A DNA stretch of 19,241 nucleotides from Firmicutes bacterium CAG:24053_14. GTDB taxonomy: Bacteria; Bacillota; Clostridia; Oscillospirales; Oscillospiraceae. The DNA lies in contig MNSZ01000072.1 of assembly GCA_001916715.1 (NCBI GenBank), positions 64,606 through 83,846 on the forward strand. The letters are read 5' to 3'. Position 1 is the stretch's first letter; every line of letters begins with the position of its first letter. Of the stretch, positions 6,854 to 15,698 are shown piece after piece. The translations under genes and the position numbers were made by a program. Below the pieces are notes generated by a model. The model did no database searches, was not told the DNA's origin, and worked only from the letters and a program-made list of their open reading frames with translations.

Positions 6854-6965
6854 TAGCATAAAAATATGCCGAAGACGCAACCGGCACTTTTGCTGTTTAA
6901 ATACGAAAAATGCGAAATCAACATATAAAATTAAAAATTGCAGCTCATTTTTGTGTAAAAAAATC

Positions 6966-6994
6966 TTGACTGAATTTGTGTAATATGCTAAAAT
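6966..6994 (+). promoter_or_regulatory. Promoter of the str operon (rpsL-rpsG-fusA-tuf)
   Basis: TTGACT (6966-6971) and TAAAAT (6989-6994) are 17 bp apart, a strong housekeeping-type promoter. It leaves an 85-90 nt leader before rpsL that includes a small palindrome CCTTG-aattt-CAAGG (7046-7060) followed by five T, possibly a weak leader hairpin. Confidence 0.85.
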
Positions 6995-7070
6995 TTCAGT
7001 CTGTGTGGGATTTGTGCGCCCAAAAGCATAAAATCCATGCAAAAACCTTGAATTTCAAGGAATTTTTCAA

Positions 7071-7090
7071 GAAAGGAGAAATGAAAATTG
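7071..7090 (+). promoter_or_regulatory. rpsL ribosome binding site and TTG start
   Basis: GAAAGGAG (7071-7078) sits 9 nt before the TTG at 7088, which begins the conserved S12 N-terminus MPTFNQLV. A nearer ATG at 7081 is only 2 nt from the site, is out of frame and reaches a stop after six codons (MKIAYV), so it is not the S12 start. Confidence 0.85.
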
Positions 7091-7510
7091 CCTACGTTTA
7101 ACCAGCTGGTGAGAAAAGGCAGAGAGAAGTCGACTTATAAGTCCAACTCCCCCGCAATGCAGAAGGGCCTCAACACCCTGAAAAATTGCGAGACCGACCT
7201 GAGCTCCCCTCAGAAGAGAGGCGTCTGCACCGCAGTTCGTACCTCCACCCCCAAGAAGCCTAACTCCGCACTGCGTAAGATCGCCCGTGTGAAGCTGACC
7301 AACGGATACGAGGTCACTGCCTATATCCCCGGTGTCGGCCACAACCTGCAGGAGCACTCCGTGGTCATGATCCGCGGCGGCCGTGTCAAGGACCTTCCCG
7401 GTGTGCGTTACCACATCATCCGCGGCACTTTGGATACCCAGGGCGTCAACGGCCGTATGCAGGCCCGTTCCAAGTACGGCGCCAAGCGTCCCAAGGCCGG
7501 CAAGAAGTAA
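7088..7510 (+). CDS. rpsL: 30S ribosomal protein S12
   Basis: The 140-residue protein has the S12 N-terminus MPTFNQLVRKGR and the decoding-centre loops TPKKPNSALRK and GGRVKDLPGVRYH. K57 and K101 correspond to the lysines whose substitution gives streptomycin resistance in other bacteria; both are wild type here. D102 is the conserved residue that is beta-methylthiolated in E. coli. The length is that of the Firmicute form, with an insertion after the N-terminus. Translation starts at TTG. It is the first gene of the str operon and S12 assembles into the small ribosomal subunit. Confidence 0.98.
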   Translation: MPTFNQLVRKGREKSTYKSNSPAMQKGLNTLKNCETDLSSPQKRGVCTAVRTSTPKKPNSALRKIARVKLTNGYEVTAYIPGVGHNLQEHSVVMIRGGRVKDLPGVRYHIIRGTLDTQGVNGRMQARSKYGAKRPKAGKK

Positions 7511-7517
7511 GAGTATT

Positions 7518-7613
7518 ACTTCACACTGAAATTGCATTGTGCGTTTGCGCAAGGCAACGGGGCGCAGACGGAATGGTGCAAATCCGTTCCGAGTACCTGT
7601 GAAGTCATTTTTT
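7518..7613 (+). promoter_or_regulatory. Structured rpsL-rpsG intergenic element, possible S7 autoregulatory site
   Basis: ACTTCACA (7518-7525) pairs perfectly with TGTGAAGT (7598-7605) and closes two internal hairpins, a three-way junction. The first is TTGC/GCAA (7532-7535/7554-7557) continuing into TTGTGC-gttt-GCGCAA (7537-7552). The second is ACGGA (7568-7572)/TCCGT (7583-7587). Six T follow (7608-7613). In E. coli the S12-S7 spacer binds S7 for feedback control; a similar role here is inference. Confidence 0.5.
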
Positions 7614-7632
7614 AATGAAGGAGGGAAGCACA

Positions 7633-8103
7633 GTGCCCAGAAGAGGTAATGTTCCCAAAAGAGAAATTTTACCCGATCCTATGTACAATAGTGTTCTGGT
7701 GACCAAGCTCATCAACGCTATCATGCTGGACGGCAAAAAGGGTGTTGCTCAGAAGGTCGTTTACGACGCTTTTGACATCATCAAGGAGAAGACCGGCAAG
7801 GAACCCCTTGACGCCTTCACCGAAGCAATGAACAATATCATGCCCAGCCTCGAAGTTAAGGCTCGCCGTGTCGGCGGTGCAACTTACCAGGTTCCTATCG
7901 AAGTAAGACCTGCACGTCGTCAGACTCTCGGCCTGCGTTGGCTGGTCGGCTACGCCCGCAAGCGTGGCGAGAAGACCATGAAGGAGCGCCTTGCAGGCGA
8001 GATCATGGATGCCTGCAACAACCTCGGCGCATCCGTCAAGAAGCGCGAAGATACCCATAAGATGGCAGACTCCAACAAGGCCTTCGCACACTTCAGATGG
8101 TAA
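7633..8103 (+). CDS. rpsG: 30S ribosomal protein S7
   Basis: The start is the GTG at 7633, giving the canonical 156 residues beginning MPRRGNVPKREILPDP. GGAGGG lies 7 nt upstream, whereas the in-frame ATG at 7615 lies before that site and would add six residues not found in the family. The conserved KARRVGGATYQVPIEVRPARRQ and RWLVGYARKRGEKTM stretches contact 16S rRNA in the 30S head. S7 is a primary 16S-binding protein and in E. coli represses its own operon. fusA follows 18 bp downstream. Confidence 0.98.
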   Translation: MPRRGNVPKREILPDPMYNSVLVTKLINAIMLDGKKGVAQKVVYDAFDIIKEKTGKEPLDAFTEAMNNIMPSLEVKARRVGGATYQVPIEVRPARRQTLGLRWLVGYARKRGEKTMKERLAGEIMDACNNLGASVKKREDTHKMADSNKAFAHFRW

Positions 8104-8121
8104 TCTTTACAGGAGAAGATT

Positions 8122-10197
8122 ATGCCAAGACAGTACTCACTTGAAAAAACCAGAAATATCGGTATCATGGCTCACATCGACGCCGGCAAGACTACGACAA
8201 CAGAGCGTATTCTTTATTACACCGGCGTAAACTACAAGATCGGCGAGACCCATGAAGGTACCGCGACCATGGACTGGATGGAGCAGGAGCAGGAGAGAGG
8301 TATAACCATCACTTCCGCAGCAACCACCTGCCACTGGCGCGATACCAGAATCAATATCATTGATACCCCGGGTCACGTTGACTTCACCGTCGAGGTCGAG
8401 CGTTCGCTGCGCGTTCTTGACGGCTGCGTGACCGTATTGTGTGCCAAGGGCGGCGTTGAGCCGCAGTCCGAGACAGTTTGGAGACAGGCCGATCACTATC
8501 ATGTTCCTCGTATGATATACGTAAACAAGATGGATATCATGGGCGCGGACTTCTATCATGTTCTCGATATGGTGCATGACAGACTTAAGTGCAATGCAGT
8601 GCCCATCCAGCTCCCGATCGGCGCCGAAGCGGATTTCCGTGGCATAATCGATCTGGTTGAGATGAATGCCCGCATTTATTACGATGATCTCGGCAACGAT
8701 ATGCGCACCGAGGAAATCCCCGAGGATATGCGCGATCTGGCCGAGGAATACCGTGTAAAGATGCTGGAAGCTATCTCGGATTTCGACGACGAGATAATGA
8801 TGCTTTATCTCGAAGGCGAAGAGGTTCCGCAGGATATGATCCGTGCAGCCATCAGAAAGGCCACATGCGCCGTTCAGATGGTACCCGTGGTCTGCGGCAC
8901 TTCGTATAAAAATAAAGGCGTGCAGAAGCTGCTCGACGCTATCGTTGAGTACATGCCCTCGCCGCTGGATATTCCCGCAATCAGCGGAACAAACCCCAAG
9001 ACCGATGAGGAGGAGACCCGTGAGGCATCCGATGATGCACCGTTCTCCGCTCTTGCATTCAAGATCATGACCGACCCCTTCGTCGGCCGTCTGAGCTTCT
9101 TCCGTGTCTATTCCGGCACGGTCGAGGCCGGCAAAACGGTTTTGAACTCGTCCAAGGGTCAGCGCGAGCGTATCGGCAGAATCCTGCTGATGCACGCAAA
9201 CCACAGAGAAGATCTTTCCATCGCTTATTCCGGCGATATTGCTGCCGCCGTCGGCCTTAAAAATACCACGACCGGCGATACGCTCTGCGATGAGAAAAAT
9301 CCGATCATCCTTGAATCCATGGAATTCCCCGAGCCTGTTATCCGCGTTGCTATCGAGCCTAAGACCAAAGCCGGTCAGGAAAAGATGGCTATCGCGCTTC
9401 AGAAGCTGGCAGAGGAAGATCCCACCTTCAAGACCTACACCGACGAAGAGTCGGGTCAGACCATAATCGCCGGTATGGGCGAGCTTCATCTTGAGATCAT
9501 CGTTGACAGACTCCTGCGCGAGTTCAAGGTCGAGGCTAACGTCGGCAAGCCGCAGGTTTCCTATAAGGAGACCATCACGCGCGAGGCGACCGTCGATACC
9601 CGTTATGCCCGTCAGACGGGCGGTAAAGGCCAGTTTGCACATTGTAAGATCACTGTTGAGCCCAACGAGTCCGGCAAGGGCTATGAGTTTATCAACAAGA
9701 TCACCGGCGGCGCTATCCCCAAGGAGTATATCCCCTGTGTCGATCAGGGTATCCAGGGTGCAATGCAGTCGGGCGTGCTCGCCGGCTATCAGGTCGTAGA
9801 CGTGAAGGTAACGCTCATAGACGGCTCTTACCATGAGGTTGACTCGTCCGAAATGGCGTTTAAGATCTGCGGCAGCATGGCGTTCAAGGAAGCCTGCGAG
9901 AAGGCAGGTCCCACTCTGCTTGAACCTATTATGAAGGTCGTTGTAACGGCTCCCGACGAATACATGGGTGACGTTATGGGCGACATAAATGCAAGACGCG
10001 GCCAGATTGTCGGATCGGACATCAGGAACGGTGCCGCCGTCATCGAGGCTCATGTGCCTCTTGCATCCATGTTTGGCTACGCTACCGACCTGAGAAGCAA
10101 AACTCAGGGACGCGCAACCTACAGCATGGAACCCAGCCACTATGTCGAGCTTCCGAAGAATCTCCAGGAGACTCTCCGCGGCGCACGCAAGGGCTGA
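8122..10197 (+). CDS. fusA: Translation elongation factor G
   Basis: The 691-residue protein carries the GTPase motifs in order: AHIDAGKTTTTE (17-28), the switch I motif RGITITSAATTC, DTPGHVDFTVEVERSLRVLDG and NKMD. Later come domain II, the domain III stretch TYTDEESGQTIIAGMGELHLE, and domain IV with TGGKGQFAH and a GYQVVDVKVTLIDGSYHEVDSSE stretch. Domain V ends GRATYSMEPSHYVELPKNL. EF-G drives GTP-dependent translocation on the ribosome and helps RRF recycle it. Length and completeness point to the housekeeping copy rather than a tetracycline-protection or EF-G2 paralogue. AGGAG precedes the ATG, and the gene ends with adjacent TGA-TAA stops. Confidence 0.98.
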   Translation: MPRQYSLEKTRNIGIMAHIDAGKTTTTERILYYTGVNYKIGETHEGTATMDWMEQEQERGITITSAATTCHWRDTRINIIDTPGHVDFTVEVERSLRVLDGCVTVLCAKGGVEPQSETVWRQADHYHVPRMIYVNKMDIMGADFYHVLDMVHDRLKCNAVPIQLPIGAEADFRGIIDLVEMNARIYYDDLGNDMRTEEIPEDMRDLAEEYRVKMLEAISDFDDEIMMLYLEGEEVPQDMIRAAIRKATCAVQMVPVVCGTSYKNKGVQKLLDAIVEYMPSPLDIPAISGTNPKTDEEETREASDDAPFSALAFKIMTDPFVGRLSFFRVYSGTVEAGKTVLNSSKGQRERIGRILLMHANHREDLSIAYSGDIAAAVGLKNTTTGDTLCDEKNPIILESMEFPEPVIRVAIEPKTKAGQEKMAIALQKLAEEDPTFKTYTDEESGQTIIAGMGELHLEIIVDRLLREFKVEANVGKPQVSYKETITREATVDTRYARQTGGKGQFAHCKITVEPNESGKGYEFINKITGGAIPKEYIPCVDQGIQGAMQSGVLAGYQVVDVKVTLIDGSYHEVDSSEMAFKICGSMAFKEACEKAGPTLLEPIMKVVVTAPDEYMGDVMGDINARRGQIVGSDIRNGAAVIEAHVPLASMFGYATDLRSKTQGRATYSMEPSHYVELPKNLQETLRGARKG

Positions 10198-10258
10198 TAA
10201 ACCATATAAGCAAGTAGTTTAATCAAATCATTGTATCAATTTAACGGAGGTTATTATT

Positions 10259-11461
<1,203 letters not shown>

Positions 11462-11497
11462 TTTCCTAAACTCACCGAACTGAAAAGTTCGTAAACT

Positions 11498-11532
11498 ATG
11501 CCCCTTGAAGCACTGCTTCAAGGGGCATTTTT
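11498..11532 (+). terminator. Terminator of the str operon
   Basis: A 14-bp perfect stem (11498-11511 with 11515-11528) closes a 3-nt loop, and the T-run continues to 11531. It lies 36 bp after the tuf stop and overlaps the end of the convergent gene at 11532, so it may act on both strands. Confidence 0.92.
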
Positions 11533-11987
11533 CATCTTATACCATGCATGAACCCGTTTATCTCGGCAGAATGTATATCGCCGCCGATGACGCGAGTTCC
11601 TTTGACGTACAGCACGGCATAAACCGTGCCGTCGCAGCCGTCGTAATTTGTCACCTCGTATGTAAACTGCCTGCATTCAAGCCCCGAATAAAACGCAAAG
11701 TCATAGCCTTGATCCGTCTGCATGTCGGCATAGTCCCTGACCGTGCCCTCGAATTTCTTTGGAAGCAGAACAGTGCGCTCGGTCTCGCTGGCCGGATCGA
11801 TCATCCAGCCATATGACGCGAGATACTTTTCGCGCCCATTGAGCTGCGAGACGTCGAGCATGTCGCCGGTGCTGAAAATGCTTCGCGGCGAGGAGCAAAG
11901 GACAACGGCGGCGGCGAGCATAACTCCAAGCATGAGCAGAAGCGCAACTGCGCGTGTTTTTGTCAGCTTTAAACATTTTGTTAACAT
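11532..11987 (-). CDS. DUF4830-like membrane-anchored protein
   Basis: The 151-residue product has a short basic N-terminus and one hydrophobic helix at about 13-31 (AVALLLMLGVMLAAAVVLC). An extracytoplasmic domain of about 110 residues follows. That domain has REKYLASYGWMIDP near its start, VLLPKKFEGTVRDYADMQ, QGYDFAFYSGLECRQFTYEV and a final VIGGDIHSAEINGFMHG. This series (length about 150, GW start, 'YTYEVTNY', 'IGGDI-S-EL-GFMHGL' end) is what I recall for the DUF4830 family, whose function is not known. The ATG at 11987 has only a weak upstream site, so the start is less sure. The gene stands alone, convergent with tuf and divergent from the pseudouridine synthase. Confidence 0.7.
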   Translation of the reverse strand: MLTKCLKLTKTRAVALLLMLGVMLAAAVVLCSSPRSIFSTGDMLDVSQLNGREKYLASYGWMIDPASETERTVLLPKKFEGTVRDYADMQTDQGYDFAFYSGLECRQFTYEVTNYDGCDGTVYAVLYVKGTRVIGGDIHSAEINGFMHGIR

Positions 11988-12030
11988 ATGCGTATATTTG
12001 CCTTTTCCTATTCAAAAAATCAATACTTTA

Positions 12031-12039
12031 TGTTATAAT
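12031..12039 (+). promoter_or_regulatory. Extended -10 promoter for the pseudouridine synthase
   Basis: TGTTATAAT forms an extended -10 (TGnTATAAT) 48 bp before the start codon; a weak -35 TTCAAA lies 17 bp upstream. Confidence 0.6.
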
Positions 12040-12087
12040 AAGCTCAAGTTTTTTCCTAACTAATCCTATGCTGAACATGGTGATATT

Positions 12088-12801
12088 ATGCCGCTTATGC
12101 GACTTGACAAATACCTGTCCGAGTGCACCGCACTTTCACGAAGCCGGCTTCGGGAGATAATAAAGAACGGCAGCGTTTGTGTTGACGGAGTTCCGGTAAC
12201 TGCTCCGGAGCAGAAGCTTGACAGCGACACGGCGAAGGTAACGCTCGACGGCAAGCCGGTAAGATATGAAAAATTTTGCTACTACATGCTCAATAAACCG
12301 TCGGGACTTCTGTCGGCGACCGATGACAAAAAGCAGAAAACGGTGATTGACCTGTTCCCGGCAGAACTAAGAAAGAAAAATCTTTTCCCGGTCGGCAGGC
12401 TGGATAAGGACACGACCGGACTTCTTATAATAACGAACGACGGAGAGTTTGCACACCGCGTGATCTCGCCGAAGTCCGAGATCGTAAAGACCTATCGTGC
12501 CTGCACAGAAAGCCCGGTTGACGATGCCGACGTTGAAGCGTTCAGGCAGGGGATAGTGCTTGCCGACGGAACACAGTGCCTGCCGGCAGGGCTTGAAAAG
12601 CTGCCAGACGGAAGCTGCCTCGTGCGCGTTATGGAGGGCAAATACCATCAGGTAAAGCGTATGCTCGCCTCACGCGGAAAGCCGGTTACGGAGCTAAAAA
12701 GGCTCTCGATCGGCGCGCTTGAGCTTGATAAATCGCTCCTGCCGGGCCAATTTCGTCAATTGACGGAAAAAGAGTTGTGCAGTGTGAATAAGAAAAAATA
12801 A
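12088..12801 (+). CDS. RsuA/RluB-family rRNA pseudouridine synthase
   Basis: The 237-residue protein has an N-terminal S4 RNA-binding domain (MRLDKYLSECTALSRSRLRE, about 4-60). A catalytic domain follows with YMLNKPSGLLSATDD, the GRLDKDTTGLLIITNDG motif whose D106 is the catalytic aspartate, and the C-terminal EGKYHQVKRMLASRGKPV. The family isomerises specific uridines in rRNA; size, the S4 domain and the KYHQVKRM motif favour the RsuA (16S U516) branch, but the target cannot be settled by eye. ATG at 12088 has GGTGAT just upstream; ATG at 12097 (MRLDKYL) is a possible alternative start. The gene appears to be expressed alone from an extended -10 promoter. Confidence 0.92.
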   Translation: MPLMRLDKYLSECTALSRSRLREIIKNGSVCVDGVPVTAPEQKLDSDTAKVTLDGKPVRYEKFCYYMLNKPSGLLSATDDKKQKTVIDLFPAELRKKNLFPVGRLDKDTTGLLIITNDGEFAHRVISPKSEIVKTYRACTESPVDDADVEAFRQGIVLADGTQCLPAGLEKLPDGSCLVRVMEGKYHQVKRMLASRGKPVTELKRLSIGALELDKSLLPGQFRQLTEKELCSVNKKK

Positions 12802-12843
12802 CAAAAAATGAGCCCTATATTTGGTGCTTTTATCAAAACAATT

Positions 12844-12904
12844 ATGCGATTTTTTGAAAAACGCACAAAAATAATGTGATTTTCTATTGAAAAACGCACA
12901 AAAA
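12844..12904. repeat. Direct repeats upstream of the CdaR/PucR-like gene (putative operator)
   Basis: TTGAAAAACGCACAAAAA occurs at 12854-12871 and again at 12887-12904, exactly 33 bp apart (about three helical turns). Each copy is preceded by ATG(C/T)GATTTT. The second copy overlaps the -35 hexamer, as expected for a transcription-factor site. Confidence 0.6.
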
Positions 12905-12915
12905 AGTATTATCAT
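12887..12915 (+). promoter_or_regulatory. Promoter for the CdaR/PucR-like gene
   Basis: TTGAAA (12887-12892) and TATCAT (12910-12915) are 17 bp apart, about 65 bp before the start codon. The -35 lies within the second direct repeat. Confidence 0.7.
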
Positions 12916-12980
12916 GTAGAAAGTGTTGAATATTATCTATCGTTAAAATACCCATATACTTCACTGGAGGTAAAAAGACG

Positions 12981-14075
12981 ATGTCCAGCAGAATTTTTCA
13001 GAGCGTGATAATACAGATAAAGGAAGCTACCGACCGCTGCATCGGCATCATTGATGATCAGGGCTTTGTCATCACGTGCAGTGAGCTGCCCATGATCGGC
13101 TCAAGGCTTGACGACTTTTCGAGCATGAATTACGACTTTTCGGAGCCTGTGCTTGTAAGCGGCGTGCGTACCTATAAGGTGCTCAGCAATAACAGCAGCA
13201 AGTTTGACTATGCCGTTTTTGTTGAGGGCTGCGACGATATGGCGCGCATGACGTGCATGATGGCCGCCGTCGCCTTTAACGAGGCGAAGATGAATTACGA
13301 GGAAAAGTACAATAAGGCTGCTTTTCTTAAGAATATAATTTCCGATAACATTCTTCCCGGCGACGTTTATGTAAGAACAAAGGAGCTGCACTTTGCCCCC
13401 GATGTTCCGCGTGCGCTGCTGCTCGTGCGTCAGGTCGAGCGCTCGGATGTTGCGAGCGTCGAGGTCTTGCAGACGCTTTTCCCCGATAAGCAGCATGACT
13501 TCGTCATCAGCATAAATGAGACGGATATCGTCGTTATAAAAGAGCTTCCCGGCGGCGACAACAGCGCCGAGGTGAAAGCCATTGCCGAGAGCGTCGAGAC
13601 CGTTCTGCGCAACGAGCTTCAGATAAAATGCATCATCGGCATCGGAACGACCGCGCGTCACCTGCGCGAGCTTGCCGACCGCTATAAGGAAGCCCAGATC
13701 GCGATCGATGTCGGCAGAGTTTTCGATTCGGAAAAGACGATCATCAGCTATGAAAATCTCGGCATCGGCCGTATAATATATCAGCTGCCCACAACGCTCT
13801 GCGAAATGTTCCTCAACGAGGTCTTCAAGAAAAATCCGCTTGAAACTCTTGACGAGGACACGCTTGAAACAATAAACAAATTCTCCGAAAATACCCTCAA
13901 CGTCTCGGAAACGAGCCGCAAGCTGTACGTTCACCGCAACACGCTCGTGTACAGGCTGGAGAAGATCAAGAAGATCACCGGCCTTGATCTGCGCGAGTTT
14001 GATCACGCCATCGTGTTCAAGGTCGCAATGATGGTCAAGCAGTATCTTGACTCGGTCAACAGCAACGGCCGCTGA
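12981..14075 (+). CDS. CdaR/PucR-family helix-turn-helix regulator
   Basis: The 364-residue protein starts at an ATG with TGGAGG upstream. It has an N-terminal sensor-like region (about 5-110, with RCIGIIDDQGFVITCSE, resembling a small ligand-sensing fold). A central GGDEF-like degenerate domain follows (about 145-255), ending in LADRYKEAQIAIDVGRVF. The C-terminus is a PucR-type HTH (about 294-352) with LNVSETSRKLYVHRNTLVYR and a final GLDLREFDHAIVFKVAMM. Such proteins are cytosolic transcription regulators, often activators. It lies 46 bp upstream of ftsE on the same strand with no clear terminator, so it may be cotranscribed with the division genes. The ligand and targets are unknown; the direct repeats at its own promoter suggest autoregulation. 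Confidence 0.85.
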   Translation: MSSRIFQSVIIQIKEATDRCIGIIDDQGFVITCSELPMIGSRLDDFSSMNYDFSEPVLVSGVRTYKVLSNNSSKFDYAVFVEGCDDMARMTCMMAAVAFNEAKMNYEEKYNKAAFLKNIISDNILPGDVYVRTKELHFAPDVPRALLLVRQVERSDVASVEVLQTLFPDKQHDFVISINETDIVVIKELPGGDNSAEVKAIAESVETVLRNELQIKCIIGIGTTARHLRELADRYKEAQIAIDVGRVFDSEKTIISYENLGIGRIIYQLPTTLCEMFLNEVFKKNPLETLDEDTLETINKFSENTLNVSETSRKLYVHRNTLVYRLEKIKKITGLDLREFDHAIVFKVAMMVKQYLDSVNSNGR

Positions 14076-14121
14076 AATCCGTAGGGGAATGCCCCCGAAA
14101 TCCTCAGGAGGAAAATGACAC

Positions 14122-14814
14122 ATGGTTCAGATGAACAATGTAACTATGGTTTATGACAACAGCGATGTTGCCGCGCTCGATAATTTCAGCTTAACTATAA
14201 ATGAGGGTGAGTTTGCCTTCCTCGTCGGACCGTCCGGCTCGGGCAAGACGACGATAATCAAGCTTCTCACAGGCGAGATTATGGCATCCGAAGGCGAGGT
14301 CATCGTAAACGGCTTTAATATGAACAAACTCAAGCGCCGCAAAATGCCGCAGATGAGAAGAACGCTCGGCGTCATCTTCCAGGACTTCAGACTTATTGAT
14401 AAGATGACGGTTTATGATAACGTGGCGTTTGCGATGCGCGTTGTCGGCGCAACGAACAAGGCGATCAAAGACCGTGTGCCCCGTGTTTTGGAGCTTGTCG
14501 GCCTTGAGGGACGCGAAAAGCGCCTCCCGGCGGAGCTTTCCGGCGGCGAGCAGCAGCGTGTTGCAATAGCGCGCGCTCTGGTCAATAATCCGACCATGAT
14601 AATCGCCGACGAGCCGACCGGCAACCTTGACCCCGTGCGCAGCCTTGAGCTTATGCTTTTGCTTGAGAAGATCAACGAAATGGGAACCACGATCCTTGTG
14701 GTTACTCACGAAAAGGAACTGGTCAATGCTTTCTCAAAGCGTGTCATAGCCATCGACGGCGGCCACCTTATCAGCGACGGAATGGACGGGTACTACAGTT
14801 ATGAAGTTGAATAG
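14122..14814 (+). CDS. ftsE: Cell division ABC transporter ATPase FtsE
   Basis: The 230-residue ATPase has Walker A GPSGSGKTT (36-44), Q-loop Q87 in IFQDFRLID, signature LSGGEQQRVAIARAL (139-153), Walker B IIADEPTGNLDP (D163, E164) and switch H196. The FtsE-typical FQDFRL and the short length place it with FtsE rather than other ABC ATPases. AGGAGG lies 10 nt before the ATG. It is cytosolic, paired with FtsX at the membrane, where ATP hydrolysis controls peptidoglycan hydrolases at the division site. Its 3' end overlaps the ftsX start by 14 bp, showing translational coupling. Confidence 0.96.
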   Translation: MVQMNNVTMVYDNSDVAALDNFSLTINEGEFAFLVGPSGSGKTTIIKLLTGEIMASEGEVIVNGFNMNKLKRRKMPQMRRTLGVIFQDFRLIDKMTVYDNVAFAMRVVGATNKAIKDRVPRVLELVGLEGREKRLPAELSGGEQQRVAIARALVNNPTMIIADEPTGNLDPVRSLELMLLLEKINEMGTTILVVTHEKELVNAFSKRVIAIDGGHLISDGMDGYYSYEVE

Positions 14815-15688
14815 ATACGGATATCTTATAGGCGAGGGCTTCCGCAATGTGTTTACGCACGGATTTATGTCCTTTGCCTCGGTCACGATAATAATTGCCT
14901 GCCTGATAGTAATGGGCAGCTTCACGCTTCTTGATATAAACGTCAACCAGATAGTCGAGGATATCGGAAATCAGAATCAGATCCTTGCCTACGTTGACGA
15001 GGATATGACCGCGCAGGAAGCGACCGCGCAGATACAGACAAAGCTCGAGGCGCTCGACAATGTCGCAAGCGTGGACTTTGTGAGCCGCAGCGAGGCGCGT
15101 CAGAACTTCCTCGAAAAGTATGACGAAAGCTATATGGAGGGTCTCAACGACGAGGTTTTCCGCCATCGCTTTGTCATTCAGCTTGTTGACCTCAGCCAAA
15201 TGGACGCAACTAAAACCGCGATAGAAAATGTTGACGGTATCGATAAGGTCAACGCGCCCACCGAATTTGCGGATAAATTTATCTCCGTTCGCAACGTCAT
15301 AAGCATAGTATCGCTTGTGCTCATAGCCATCCTCGGCTTTGTGTCGCTGTTTATCATGAGCAATACCATAAAGCTCGCGACCTACGGCAGAAGAGAAGAG
15401 ATCGCCATAATGAAGATGGTCGGCGCATCCAACAGCTTCATTCGATGCCCCTTTATTATTGAGGGACTCGTGCTCGGCATTGCCGGCGGCGGACTTGCGT
15501 TCCTTGCCCAGTGGGGTTTGTATAAGGCACTGGAGACTAAAGTTTCGCAGAGTCTTGCAATATCCTTTGTGCAGATAGTTCCGTTTTCTCAGGTGTGGGT
15601 TATCGTGCTCGTCTCGTTCCTCGCGGTCGGCGTACTCGTCGGCGCAGTCGGCGGCGTTATCGCGATCAGAAATTACCTCAAGGTGTGA
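14801..15688 (+). CDS. ftsX: Cell division permease-like protein FtsX
   Basis: The 295-residue protein has the FtsX topology. One membrane helix lies at about 22-44, then an extracytoplasmic domain (about 45-160, with YVDEDMTAQEATAQIQTKL and VDFVSRSEARQNFLEKY). Three further helices follow (about 165-188, 216-240 and 264-288). The loop after helix 2 has the conserved REEIAIMKMVGASNSFIRCP with a following IEG. FtsX passes the FtsE ATPase cycle to an extracellular hydrolase or its activator. The gene overlaps ftsE. Ten bp downstream begins a 55-residue secreted ORF in the place where an EnvC-like partner is often encoded. Confidence 0.96.
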   Translation: MKLNRYGYLIGEGFRNVFTHGFMSFASVTIIIACLIVMGSFTLLDINVNQIVEDIGNQNQILAYVDEDMTAQEATAQIQTKLEALDNVASVDFVSRSEARQNFLEKYDESYMEGLNDEVFRHRFVIQLVDLSQMDATKTAIENVDGIDKVNAPTEFADKFISVRNVISIVSLVLIAILGFVSLFIMSNTIKLATYGRREEIAIMKMVGASNSFIRCPFIIEGLVLGIAGGGLAFLAQWGLYKALETKVSQSLAISFVQIVPFSQVWVIVLVSFLAVGVLVGAVGGVIAIRNYLKV

Positions 15689-15698
15689 GGATTTTGGC

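Larger units (their letters stand above)
6213..7087. other. 875-bp divergent intergenic region without genes
   Basis: Between the methyltransferase start and rpsL there is no credible gene. It contains the methyltransferase promoter, the two tandem repeat elements, about 110 bp of AT-rich sequence (6854-6965) in which I see nothing specific, the rpsL promoter and the str leader. Short open frames here lie in the repeats, lack consistent ribosome sites and are not preserved between the copies. Confidence 0.75.

Noticed and set aside
6314..6856. Short plus-strand open frames in both repeat copies (MNPYRLSARPSGYF...)
   Set aside because: They lie entirely within inverted-repeat structure, their ends differ because of a one-base indel between the copies, and no ribosome site precedes them.
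8137..10140. Long minus-strand open frame opposite fusA (667 codons)
   Set aside because: It is a shadow of the EF-G gene caused by codon bias; EF-G is unmistakable on the plus strand and the reverse product shows no known motif.
11955..11975. Short match to the repeat-element end (TTGTCAGCTTTA) inside the DUF4830-like gene
   Set aside because: Only about 12 bp match, within the coding N-terminus, with no inverted partner nearby; chance is the simpler explanation.
12840..12905. AT-rich palindromic sequence as a terminator of the pseudouridine synthase gene
   Set aside because: The stems are weak and followed by A-runs rather than T-runs on the plus strand; the direct repeats explain the pattern better.
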